The position numbers were made by a program, and so were the translations under genes. The notes beneath the pieces were generated by a model. It saw only the letters and a program-made list of their open reading frames with translations, ran no database searches and was not told where the DNA came from. Below, one piece after another: positions 35,541 through 47,030 of a stretch of 64,000 nucleotides of DNA (positions are counted from its first letter, which is position 1; every line of letters begins with the position of its first letter). The stretch is taken from NCBI GenBank assembly GCA_025266875.1, contig JALLLT010000005.1, positions 1,364,001 through 1,428,000 of the forward strand, written 5' to 3'. The stretch is from Fennellomyces sp. T-0311 (Eukaryota > Mucoromycota > Mucoromycetes > Mucorales > Lichtheimiaceae).

Positions 35541-38500
35541 ATGTTCAACATTGCTCCATATATTGCAAAAGCAAGTTTCCCCACAGGCTACCAGACACAA
35601 TCAAACTAAAGGTTTTTTTTTTCTTTTGTCGGGACTAGTATGTGCGATCATTGCATGCTCTTCATGACCATTTGGATGTTCCGTTCAGTCAAACTCAGTT
35701 TGGTGTAGTACTTATGGTGGATGTTGTTGGTAATTACAAACTTGGTTGATCTTGCGAAAAACAAAGCAAAGCTTATACATTTTTGCACATACTCTCTCTC
35801 TCCCTGCAGGTTTCAGCACGGTAAAATGAACTTGCCACTTTTCCTCCTTGAACCTCCCACTTTGCCCTACATTTACTCACACACAGCCATCCTTTTTTAC
35901 CTTATTCTGTAGTTGACGACCCTGGCTACCGAAAAAGGTGAGTCAGGTGCCGAGGCAATCGCATTAGAGATCGGAGCATATATGGGTGAAGTATGCATGA
36001 ATAATCCTGCGCACACAATAACGAAATTTTATCTAACCTGCCCATTGCAGTGTATTCAGATTATTGAATTCTATGGTGGCGACGTTGTCAAGGTAATTTT
36101 ATTTTGTTGCCAAGAATTTTTTGTGTGTGTGTGTATGTGTTGGCAAGACAAAACTCTAATTTTTTCTGACAGTTTCTAGGCGATGCTGTCCTCGTGAGTT
36201 TTCAGCCCAATCTCGCAGATCCCAGCGTTTCAAGTGAAGCCGAATCCGAAATCGACGGACCCATCACAAGTCGAGAAACTTCCAAACGGCAAAAGAGTGT
36301 GCTTGTACGACGCGCGGTTGAATGCGGCCAACAATTACTTGCGCGATTATCTCATTACCGAGTATACCTTACGGCAGAAGAACGAACCAAACATCGCACT
36401 GCATCGGGTGAAATAGATCGGCAACAGACGCGTGGTGTCAAAACACAACGTTTTTTTTTATTTGACGGCCAAAGTTCGTCCAGTAACGAAGATCAACGAA
36501 GACCTTCTTCCTCCACCGTCGCCACTCGCCACGCAAACCCTGATTCGATCGATGACTTGCCTGAATACCCCGACGAATACTCCATGGCTTTCGATATATG
36601 GAGTTGCCTTCCGTTTATGCGTCGAAAAAACCACAATGATCGTGTTTATCGTCGTTCCAGTGTATCCTCCGACTCGTCCAATACCAACAAGAACGCCATC
36701 GATTTGGAACTACATATTGCTGTATCATGCGGTGACGTGACCAATGTGATCATTGGTGAAATGAACCCAGAATCTCGTCCTCGCAGCAGTCGATTCCCTG
36801 CAACCACCAACGATAGGAAAAGTAAACGCATGTCCAAAATTAGCGCCGACGAGATCGATGCCATGGATTCGTATTTCATGGAGTACAATGGTCGACTCGA
36901 ATACGCCATATCTGGCCCAGCTGTCGAATCGCTCGAAGACGCACTCAATGCTGCCAAGGCCGGCGAAATGAGCATTACGCCCGAGATCTATTCGCTCGTC
37001 CTCAACCAGCCGTTGGATGTAACTTATGAGAAGCGGAAGCAGTTTTTCATTGTAAAGTCAAGGGACTCGGACGATGGTAGAAAAGGAAGTGGCGGCAACA
37101 AGGGGTTGGGTCACCACCACCATCACCATCACCACCATCACCACCCATCGATCAGCAGTGTCTCGACACCCAATGCGAGCTATTTGAGCAGCTGGCCCGA
37201 ACTGAAAAGGCAGGCGTCAAAATTGAATATCGAACCGCTGGTGCCAAGAATCCGGAACACAAACTACTTTGAGCTCTCCAACGAATCCAACGCAAACTAT
37301 TACAAGTACGTCAATCGCAGCGCTCTGTATCGATTGCAGCACAGTCCGGATGGCAATTTTCCTGCACAATTTCGCGATGTCACCATCATGTTTGTCAGTC
37401 TTGGCAAGCTCAATGTGGCTTCTCCCGAAGGATTGGAAATTGCCCAAAAGGCTACGGTGCACGCCATGCAGCTGTTTGTCAAATACGAGGGCATGCTGCA
37501 ACAGTTTGCGGTGGATGACAAAGGTTCTTCTTTACAAAAATATCTATATGAACGGATGAAAATAGGATACCAACCCTAATTATAGGAGCCACCTTGCTGG
37601 CCGTCTTCGGATTACCGCCACTTTCGCACGAACGGGAGGCGGTCTTTGCTGCCAAAGCCGCCATTGAACTGCGAGATGCCTATCGTCATATGCAAGTGCC
37701 TGATTTTGCCATTGCACTTTCAACGGGCATCATTTTCAACGCGGTGTTGCCGCAGGGCAATCCGTATCGTCGAGATCCGAGTATTTCGGGCGACACCATC
37801 ATCTTAGCCGTACGACTACTCAAGTTTCCGTTTTCGAAAAAGAACGTCGTGTGCGACGCTGCGACCAGACATCAGATCGGTGGTCTGTGCGAGTTTGAGG
37901 ATATGGGCGAGAACTTTGTCAAGGGCAAGGTCAAGCCGGTTCAAATTTACGAAATCCAAAAGTTCGGCCAGAGTGGAAGCAAACCGAAGCGCATATCGCT
38001 TCACAATTACGAAAATAATGCCGATTTCATTGGATACAAGTTGGAAATGGCAATCGCGACAAAGTTGATTGTCGATTGGAACGAAGCGCAGAATCATCAC
38101 ATGCTGGTTATCTCCGGTCCTTCCGGCGTCGGTAAAAGCTTCTTTTGTCATGCATTGAACAAGAGCATCACCGCTCAGGGCGTTCTTACTTGGTGAGCTT
38201 CCATTGGAATAGGCTCGATGGTTTCTGTTTATTAATGCTTTTTTGTCTGTCTTTAGTTGGTCATCGTCGACAGAAGGTAAATATAGATAGATAGATATGT
38301 GCCAAAGAACGGGCATGTCCCTCGGCTGACATGTTCTTGATACAGTGGAGAAGAGTTCCAAGTATTATCTGATGAAAAACTTGCTGCTTGCATTGTTCGA
38401 AATCATTGATTCCGATAAAGTTCCCGCCAACACGAAACGTCGCATGTCCTATCTCAACACCATGGGAGGTTCATCCAACCATCTTATGGGTCCGCACAGT

Positions 38501-41500
38501 CCAGTGAGTGCTGGCGACCGGACATCTTCCGGATCTTCGTTTTCCATACTCAGCAACCGAGAATGGCTACGTCGCATTGCATCCTATTCATCAGCGACAC
38601 GCTCGATCACCGGAAGCGGTCACAATTTGGACGGAAGCAATGAAATGGCTGAACTGATCACCCAATGTCTTCAGAAATGTGGTGAACAAGAAAGTTTATT
38701 GCCATTGTTCAAGGTAGCGTTCGCTTCCATGAACGATGTGGAAGAAAACAAGTACACGTCTCGGTTGGATGGTCGTGCTCGTGATATTCTGTTATCGGCA
38801 GTTATCACTCGCATGGTGCGCTATGCTTCCGAACATGTGGGCCTTGTTCTTATTTGCGACGATGTTCAATGTAGTTTCTTTTTGTCTAAAATGCTATCGC
38901 AATCTCTTGTTAATCCAGTTTTTTTTGTTATCAGGGGCTGATTCGGCATCGATTCGCGTGCTTCAGCAGATACACGAACAGTGTCAGCGCGTCATGATTA
39001 TCATGGCAACGCGACCTATTCGTGACTACAATGTCACGTTTATCAAAAACTTTTGCCAGTCGGGGTCTCACGAAGAAATCGCATTGAACGGTCTAGGTGC
39101 AGATGAGATTGGTGAAATTATTCTGCAGGCTTTCAAGAGCGGTGTAAAACGAGTGAGTCCGCAGATCGTTCGCGTGGTTCAGGTGTGTGCTGTATACACC
39201 CGATATGTGCAATGTACTAAGCTATGCAATGTAGAAACGAACGGCAGGAAATCCACTCTATGTCAAGTATGTGGTTGATCATTTATGTGAGATCCAGAAT
39301 TACTCACTAGAACTCGGTAATAGAAACATGGCGATTATTCTCAAAGACTTCAACCACGTTACGGTGGTGGATGGAGAACTGGTACCGAGCAGCAACGAGT
39401 TTGACTTGGCGGATCTACTGGGAAATTTCGATTACGGACGCATCATCAAGATGCAATTTGATCGTCTCGATGCCAGTTTTCAGGAAATTTTAACGGTTTG
39501 TTATCCACTTTATTCACAATCCAGGGTTCCTTGTTGACATGGTGTCGAATACAGGTTGCTAGTTGCTTAGACCAGTACTTTACGCTATACGAAATCGAAG
39601 CTGTCATCAGCCACAACAATGCAATCTTTAAAGAAAACGACATGGAAAAGATCAAAACAAGGATCCGAAACTACGACGTGTATCAATTTCTACAAAATGT
39701 CGAGACACCCAACTTACAAGAAAGTGAGATCACTGTGTACACCTTTTCCCATATCACCATTCCAAAAGCCATTTATGACATTATGGCATACGAATCACGC
39801 ATCAGTCTGCATCAACTTTTTGCCAGATACTACGAAAGCCAACTCAATCGCGAAAACTACCCCGATCTCCTCGGCAAAGTTGTTCGACACTACATGGAAA
39901 CCGATGCACTGGGCAAACAACTTTTCTATCTCGAACAACTGGCCGATCTTAACATCAAGTCCTACTTGCTGCCCGAAGCAACCGACAACTTGAAAAAGAT
40001 TGTCGAAATACTGGACAAGAACGACAACATTGCCATTCAATTCGGTCGAGTGCATCATAGCGACATTTACCGACGTCTGGGCATGTGCTACACCATGCGC
40101 ACAAGGCTCAACGAAGGCGAACGATACTTGTTTCTGGCATTGGATGCATTGGGTGAACCGTGGCCACGCAGCGAACTCGAATTCATGTACAAGTTCTGGA
40201 CGAATCGCGCGGCCCAGTACCAACATCGACGCTGGGGCACGTGGAACAAGTATACAAAGGCACCCAAGAAACTCGTGTGGAAACGTATCGTTGAGATCAT
40301 GGCACAGCTCTCCAACATTTATTTTTATACCGGCAAGGGCCGCGCGTTTGTATACACATGTTTGCTTGGTTTGAATGCGTGCGAACGGCTCAACGAAGAC
40401 GGCCCCAACTATACATTGTTCTTGGCACGCAACTCGCTGCTTTGCTGGATCAATGATCAAAAGGAACACAGTATATTTTACATCACCAAGGCTCTGCGCC
40501 ATATGGAGGAAAAGAACGACCCAGGCACATTAACCATTTGCGCCTTCCTGTGCTTCGCAGCCGGCAAATTCAACAATGCACGCGACCTGTTGTATCAATC
40601 GATCCAAGCTGTGCGAACCTTGGGCGTTATTACCGACTGCCAATCGTTTTATCGTTCAGTCGGTCTGGTGATTACGATGCGCATCTTTGAGGGCAGGTTA
40701 GACAGCTCTCCCGAAGACATGATGCTTTTGAAACAGATGGCCGATACAGCACACAGCAACGGTGATTACGAAGCGGAAATCTGGCTCGGCGTCTACAACA
40801 TTGGAAACGCGATTATCATGGATCGGTTGCGCGACTGTGAACCATTTGTTTCATTACTAGAAACACATGTTAAACAAGCAGCTGATTATAACAAGATTGC
40901 CATTCACGGGACATTGGTGTGTTATTACGCGCGTTCTCCGAACTACGAATATGCGCGACGACATTTGCGCAGCCTTGTCAACAGCCTTCCAGCGTTGACA
41001 GTAACACGTAAATTCTCTATCTTGAGCGACTGCAGCAAACACTTTTTACTTACCCAGTTTTTATTTTAAGCCAACATTTTCCCTATTTTTGGATTAATCT
41101 TCGCCACGATGGGACTATACCGTCTTATCGAATACGAACAAGTGGATTTAGTCTCGGCTGACGACGCACGGAATTACGACCGTTTCAATCTAGGGGTGGC
41201 GCGTATCAATCATGCATTCCAGCAGGTTAAATTTTGGGAATTCACCCAACCTTGTCTATACCTTGCTCGTGCACTTCCTTACATTAGCACTGGCCGTACC
41301 GTCGAAGGATATTTGGTATTCTAATTTACATAGATTCGAAAAAAAAAGACTAACTGTTGAATATAGGTACTTCGACACGGCGTACACGAAATGCATTTTA
41401 TTCAGGAGATTCGATTCCTCAAAGCATATTACTGGGCCAATCTCGGCAAGTATGCGTTCACACCATCGGATCGAATTGAATGGACCGACCGAGCCCGTGC

Positions 41501-41597
41501 TGACCTCGATAGTCTGGAGATTCCTGCGCATATATACTGCAATCCGGATCCTGCTAATTGTTACTCTCGTGGAAAGCCAGCCGACTTGTGTGCATAA
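35541..41597 (+). CDS. soluble adenylyl cyclase, ADCY10-like (two cyclase domains, P-loop ATPase, TPR-like tail)
   Basis: Fourteen exons (35541-35570, 35639-35729, 35810-35820, 35913-35990, 36051-36092, 36173-37523, 37586-38192, 38257-38276, 38346-38870, 38935-39182, 39235-39495, 39555-41007, 41071-41315, 41367-41597) give about 1,730 residues in frame. C1 has both metal aspartates (Asp38 in MVDVVGFS, Asp88 in FLGDAVL) and a lysine (84, GDVVKF) at the place of the bicarbonate-binding lysine of mammalian sAC. C1 is stretched by a long low-complexity insert with 11 histidines (398-408). C2 (about 485-640) has Ser in place of the first aspartate, as in sAC. A STAND-type ATPase follows with GPSGVGKS at 712-719 and DDVQWAD. 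The tail is helical repeats. Expected role: cytosolic cAMP synthesis, possibly CO2/bicarbonate-responsive. Intron 1 is GC-AG and exon 3 is 11 bp. Confidence 0.88.
37112..37144 (+). repeat. CAC/CAT microsatellite encoding 11 histidines
   Basis: An in-frame run of mixed CAC and CAT codons within the low-complexity insert of the cyclase C1 region. Mixed codons and intact flanking frame argue for a natural homopolymer. Confidence 0.95.
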
Positions 41598-43455
41598 AAA
41601 GTTTCTTTAAGAAGGCAGGCTCCTTCACTGTACATATGTAAAATAGTATACCCCCCTCCCTTCATGCCGCTTTGGAAAAAAAAAGTTGCAGATACTTTAT
41701 CGGCATAGTTTACGGAAGATCGTTTCGTTATTAGTATTTAATTACATTCCTTTTTTTCTTCCTTCTCGTTTTACACCACTTGTATAAAATCAATGTTGTA
41801 TTACACCATTTGTCATAATAGATTACTACCATAACGAATCTCAACGTATGAATGATGCTGTTGTCTGTAAATATCTACTTTGCATAGGTACCTTACTATC
41901 CTCACTACATTCACCACCACTAAGAACCCTATGTAGCAATATGCAACTGTGGTTTTTGTTGGGACCAGATACGAACATTTGCAATGCATATATTTGTCGC
42001 TTTGCCTGAAAAGAGCTTTGCTATAATTGCGTGAATCAACCCTTGTAGGCTCAAACAAAATGATGCTCAAGCCATTGTGTGCGCGGCCATCCAGTGATTT
42101 GTTGAAGGTTTATTGAGTGGTTCATGAAGCATAAATTGGGATTCGTTAAAATACGAATCTATCAGGCATTATACAGGAGAATGACAAGTTCGATCGATTG
42201 ACAGTGAAAATGGACGACTTAATACTATGCGAAGGAAATATTTCGTTGCCGAGGAGATGGCATTTACGCTGCTTCCAAGGTATTAGTTGACTCAGCAACC
42301 GACGTGTCGTATCGAGAAGGAAGAAAATCGCTTGTTTTTATTTAATGGAAACGCTGGGTGGTTGTATTTTGCATCACCTAAGGTACTAGGTGGTGCCCAT
42401 TTTTCTCAGTACAGCAGCGCGCGTGAACACGATAATTCCATTTAATGTAATGCCTGTCAACGACACAGTTCACTTGAAGCTGATGCTAACGACAGATCCA
42501 AGTACCGTCCGAGCTTTCAGGCTTAAGCATTGCCTCGTATCTCATCTGAACATCGGGTGCGTTTTGAGTTAATCTCAAAGATACGGCATTGTCATTCCAT
42601 CGATCAGATAAACTCTAAAAATTCGCTGGAATCTTTATTTGGCTGGTATTATTGGTCGGCAATATACCCCATTTGAAAGGCTCACCATGAACCACAGGTT
42701 CTGCGAGCTTTTACAGTACTCCTCTCCCCGAAAAACCATGCTCAATTTCAGTTAACACTAGCCGTATGTGTGCTATTCAAAATTCAAGGTTGAGGATGCA
42801 ATGCTGTCAGAATGCTGTCATTTAACAATTTATTTTCACGTCAAAATCAGTAGCGTGCCATTCATGGGCGTTTGTATGCTTCGGAATTTTTGCCTGAATT
42901 TTTTGAGTCAGACGGGTCCCGAGTATTCAAGTCGCTATCCCTTCTGACGAGGCACCGCCTTCATCCAAGGACGGCGTGTATGTTATGTCAAGCAAAGCAA
43001 GCGTGGCTGGTCTTTAGCCATTTTTTTTCACGAGTATATAGACTCCAGCGACATTTGTCAAATCTATACTCCTTCACAAAGCCATTGGCGACCGATTAAA
43101 GTACTCAAGATTGTTACGCTCTTTGCACGCTCGTCTAGTTGGTGCTGAGCAATGACGGGACATAGTGTAACTCAAAAATAGTGATTCTATCGGTAAGCAG
43201 GAGTAAAAGTATATTCAGAATGGGTATCATGCAACAATGCGGCAGTCAAAGATATCTTGACTTCGATGCTGATAGCTGGTTATAGCATACTGGGCACACA
43301 AAGAAATAGAAGATACAGAACATGAAGAATAGAAAATTATGGAAGACGGAAAGAAGTAGTGAAAGCAACAGAGAAGAGACCAGAAGGATTTACGCTCAGT
43401 CATCGAGTCTTCCTGTATGTTTCTTTCGATGTACTTCACTGAATGTATACTTTGC
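41598..43455. other. gene-poor AT-rich region
   Basis: No supported gene. Short plus-strand frames at 42390-42572 and 42872-43099 and a minus-strand frame at 41813-42070 lack motifs. The tract is the 3' flank of the cyclase gene and the start of the transposon-rich interval. Confidence 0.45.
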
Positions 43456-43559
43456 CACTGCAAAAAATTTTTGGGTGAATTTTGGTGAATAATTTTTCGA
43501 AGTGGTTAAACATGTTTAACCACCTCAAAAACTCATTCACCCAAAAAATTTTTGCAGTG
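43456..43559. mobile_element. 104-bp palindromic MITE with CACTG...CAGTG ends
   Basis: The two ends form an inverted repeat of about 24 bases (CACTGCAAAAAATTTTTGGG at the left and its complement at the right), and the centre (AGTGGTTAAACATGTTTAACCACCT region, 43500-43525) is itself palindromic. CACTG termini are those of CACTA/KDZ-type DNA transposons. No exact 3-bp target duplication is evident. Confidence 0.65.
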
Positions 43560-43784
43560 TGTGGGTAGCTACCTGTGTTATGTCACTTATGCGAAAATAC
43601 TTCCTAATGACGAGATCAAAAAGTAAGACAAAATTTTATTTAGTTATGAGTTGGGACGGTGAAGACGGATACTTTTGTCTGATATCCTGTGATGCTCAAC
43701 AAGGTTTGAAGACAGGTAATAAATTAAACTCAAGTAATGACTATTTTATTTTGTACGTTGAATCATCACTTAAATAATAAAGGC

Positions 43785-44129
43785 TTATTTACGACGGATT
43801 AAATCATTGACATAGTTGTATTTGAAGTGAATCAACGGTACAAAGGATGAAAAGAGACTTATAAAAGTATCTTTGAAGTTTCGGATATGCTTTATTGAAT
43901 GCAAACGCTCTATGCTTGTATATCCTTTTGTGTATTGAATTAGCGATGGCAGTTTAGATGGTGTTACGTCTTCAGAGTTGCCTGAATGGATAGAGGACGT
44001 ATATGATCCTTTCCTTTGTTCTGACCATGCAGATCTGAGGATGTCTTTGACATCCGCCATGCAGTCCAATGACCGTATTGTTATATTGGAGTCAATTACA
44101 TGTCCTGTTGAGTTATCCCATTCGTTCAT
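43785..44129 (-). other. 114-residue open frame of unknown status
   Basis: The longest open frame in the AT-rich stretch before the tRNA, with ATG and stop but no recognised motif, signal peptide or partner exon. In DNA of this composition an open frame of this length can arise by chance, so it is recorded as doubtful. Confidence 0.2.
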
Positions 44130-45105
44130 ACGGTGTAATTCTTAATCCGTGTAGATAAGTTACTGTGTAAGTATACTTCGTGATGATGCTGAACCAATAT
44201 GTGTTATCCGATAGGAAATATCTTCTATTATTATCATCTGTGGTTGTTTCACCACAGTATTGTATATGAATGCCGTGATAATCAGGGTTATGTGGTTTTC
44301 ATTAGGATATACGAGGTTATTACTATGAACGCGTGCCAAGAACAGGGAGGTGGCTGTAGATCGGAAAATTACAGTAACTTCTTGTCAATAAGCAAGCAAG
44401 GGTAAATAATGCATGAGCCATAATCGTGGATACAATAGAACTCGTTTGTAATATCTCTTTGTTGCATAGTAACGCGATGCTGCAAGAATATTACTCAACA
44501 ACGTGTTCATCCCTTTTAGACTTCAACATGGCTTACATACATTCACCTTGTTGCTTACATTTGTGATGTCCAAGGATTAAATCTGATAAAGAAGTCCAAA
44601 TCGAGAATACGTCACCTATATATTACCAAATTTGTTAGCGTCGATCTGTCAATACTCCATAACTTCGATCGTACTAGAAGACACTAAGAGAAAGATCAAG
44701 AGAATTTATGATACCAATCTATCATATAAATCAAAGGAAGTGACCGAGTATAAAAGAACCATCGTAATAATAGATAGCAAATTGTTCTGATTTTCAGAAA
44801 TAAATCTGTGTCTTAAAGGATTCGTCTTTATTGCCTCACCTTACTATTTTATCAACCCCACAACACAGCATTACTCATATCATAGTTATTGCATGCCTAA
44901 TTACAGATAGTACTTTATTAGCCAAAACATATTAATATCTACATAGGCAAAAAGCAATAAACATTATCTTATACCTTCTCTCTCAAACCTGTTTTCTATT
45001 ATTAGCCACGGATCTATCCGCCAAAAAGTGACACAACAACGACAAAAGAAGAAAAAGGTTTCCAAGAAGCCCAAAAGGTGATTTACCGCAAGCGGTAAAT
45101 CCTGT
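44130..45105. other. AT-rich intergenic, no supported gene
   Basis: Only short frames; nothing recognisable except the hairpin at 45080-45101 next to the tRNA gene. Confidence 0.45.
45080..45101. repeat. perfect 10-bp hairpin beside the tRNA 3' end
   Basis: Arms GATTTACCGC and GCGGTAAATC with a two-base loop, starting five bases beyond the tRNA discriminator on the transcript side. It would sit in the pol III trailer, before the TTTT terminator at about 45073-45076 (minus strand). Confidence 0.7.
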
Positions 45106-45187
45106 GAAGAGAGTGGGATTCGAACCCACGCCTCCGAAGAGATCAGGGCCTTAACCTGACGCCTTAGACCAACTCGGCCATCTCTCC
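45106..45187 (-). tRNA. tRNA-Leu(AAG)
   Basis: An 82-base class II tRNA on the minus strand. The acceptor stem GGAGAGA/TCTCTTC pairs with one G-U. The D-arm begins TGGCCGAG. The anticodon stem TCAGG/CCTGA encloses TTAAGGC, giving anticodon AAG. A long variable arm (GATCTCTTCGG region) and the T arm GTGGG-TTCGAAT-CCCAC follow. A and B boxes are intact and there is no intron. Discriminator A fits leucine. Confidence 0.93.
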
Positions 45188-45357
45188 CTTGATGGCATAT
45201 TCATCTCATTGCAAAATATATAGCATTATCCACCGCCCTATAATTTAATAATAAATAGTAAAAACTTACTAATATTGACATTCAAAGGATGGTTATTCAA
45301 AGGATGGTTATTCAGTGTTGTATAAAGATCTTCATACTTGCTCTGCTATTCATTACT

Positions 45358-45381
45358 GGATGACTTCCAAAACGTTTATAC
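45358..45381 (+). repeat. Harbinger terminal inverted repeat, left
   Basis: Begins GGATGACTTCC and is the exact reverse complement of 48298-48321. It lies about 170 bp from the tRNA-Leu gene. Confidence 0.93.
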
Positions 45382-45582
45382 ACTGCGCGATAAAATAAAA
45401 TAAACGAGAATTGTTACACGGATTTCCTAATTCGACGATGGATAAACCTTAATCACCCCTCGATAAACAGCATTGGGGGGACGGGGATAACTTTTTTTTA
45501 CTTAGTGTTTATTCGTGATAAACTTGGATATACCCGACGGTCTATTGACCCCCTCTGACCCCCCTCAATAAACTTTTGCCAT

Positions 45583-46432
45583 TTATTGATTTCCGACCTT
45601 GGCTTCCATCTTGCGCTCTAATCCGGCCAATCTGCTCCGGATCTCCTCCAGCTGGATGCAGAGAGTGCTGTCCATGCCTCTCACCATCCTGTGGACATCC
45701 TGCATCATCGTATGGATCGACATCATCTGTAAAAAAAAGACGTTTAATGCGAAACTTAACGTGAATGCACTCAGGTATGACACATACTCCAAGGCTAATG
45801 CCAGATAAATCCTGCTGTTGCTGCTGCTGTATCGGTGTTGCCGTGATACGGTCGGCTAAGGCAGCCAGAGGAGCAATAGCATCCTGGAGGAGGCTACGGT
45901 GGGCGCGTCTCTGCTCCGGTACCGTCTGTGCTCGAGGACGAGGGGGTTCTGCAACGACAGATGTCCTTGGCTCTTCATCGGCTGACTGGCTGTCAACATC
46001 ATCATCAACGTGCCCAAGGTCCTGGTCCTCGTCCTGGTCGCTGCTGCTCTGGTCCTCATCGCCCTGGTCTCGATCGTCAATGACCTGGCTGGCAACGTGC
46101 ACATTGATCTGCCCTTTTATTGCGAGAGCGCGTTGATGCTGGGCTCCTCTGGTGGGGTTGCCTATGTGGAAGTTGTTTGGTAAATATAATGCAAAGATGC
46201 TCAGTTCACGACGCCAATACGTACCAGTGTTGCCTCGAGCGGTCAGAAGGTTGTTCCATTTCTGTCTTACTTGGTCTGCCGTTCTACGTCGACCTGACAG
46301 CAAACCATCGTTGAATTGAGCGCAAACATCATTCCACTCTTCCATGCCGCGAGGAAGCACCTGCTCGACTGCATCCAGTAACTTGGTGACTTCTTCGGGA
46401 CGGTAGGTTTTGGAGTTGGGTTGGCGAGGCAT
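45583..46432 (-). CDS. Harbinger accessory Myb/SANT-like DNA-binding protein
   Basis: Three exons, complement(join(45583-45726, 45788-46161, 46225-46432)), encode 241 residues. The N-terminal about 70 residues form a trihelical Myb/SANT-like domain (YRPEEVTKLLDAVEQVLPRG, then WNDVCAQFN, then ADQVRQKWNNL). The middle is acidic and glutamine-rich, and the C-terminus is a short coiled coil (LEEIRSRLAGLERKMEAKV). In PIF/Harbinger elements this partner binds the transposase and terminal DNA and aids nuclear import. All introns keep phase. Confidence 0.88.
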
Positions 46433-47030
46433 GATAATCACGTAAAAGTAGTTGAAGAAAAAATTGAATATGGCACTTATCTCGCACAATACGTACCTTT
46501 TATAATTTTTCATATCGACTCATTCTTCTTGATCCGCAGCACACTAAGTAGCTGCTATGGTGTAACGTCCGTAGCAGTGAGCGATGATAGCTGATGTAAA
46601 TTACCTATTTAGTCATCGACACCGGTTGAACTTCTTTTTCCTTTTTTGTAACTCATCCGAAGGACACCATCGATTTATTTCTTGAAGCAGCTCTATCCAA
46701 AGCTAAAGGGCACCCATCCAATACGGTACAGTTATATATTATTACTTCAATAAAAGAAGATGTATATGGTCTATACATATCATGCTTACTTTATAAAGAA
46801 AAGTAAGATTTATATTTGCTGCGGAAACGTTTACTCATCATGTAATGGCTTCCGCAGCATGGCTCGTGTACTGGGAATTACATCGTTTCCGTCTGCTTCT
46901 TCTAATATCATCTATGCGCAGCAACTAGAGGACTGTTAGGTGTATGCTTTCGGTAATAGTATATGAAGTCCTATAAAACCAGCGACTTAAAGTAGAGATC
47001 ACGATCATTTTCTTTTTGCTACGTACCATC

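Noticed and set aside
37112..37144. Poly-histidine tract as a cloning-vector tag
   Set aside because: Mixed CAC/CAT codons are embedded in a natural exon with intact flanking frame and no vector sequence.
39795..40502. 235-residue minus-strand ORF
   Set aside because: Antisense to the helical tail of the cyclase, whose reading frame is supported by splice phase and family resemblance.
45281..45310. Two tandem 15-base units (TTCAAAGGATGGTTA) left of the Harbinger element
   Set aside because: Only two copies and outside the TIR/target triplet; probably simple local duplication.
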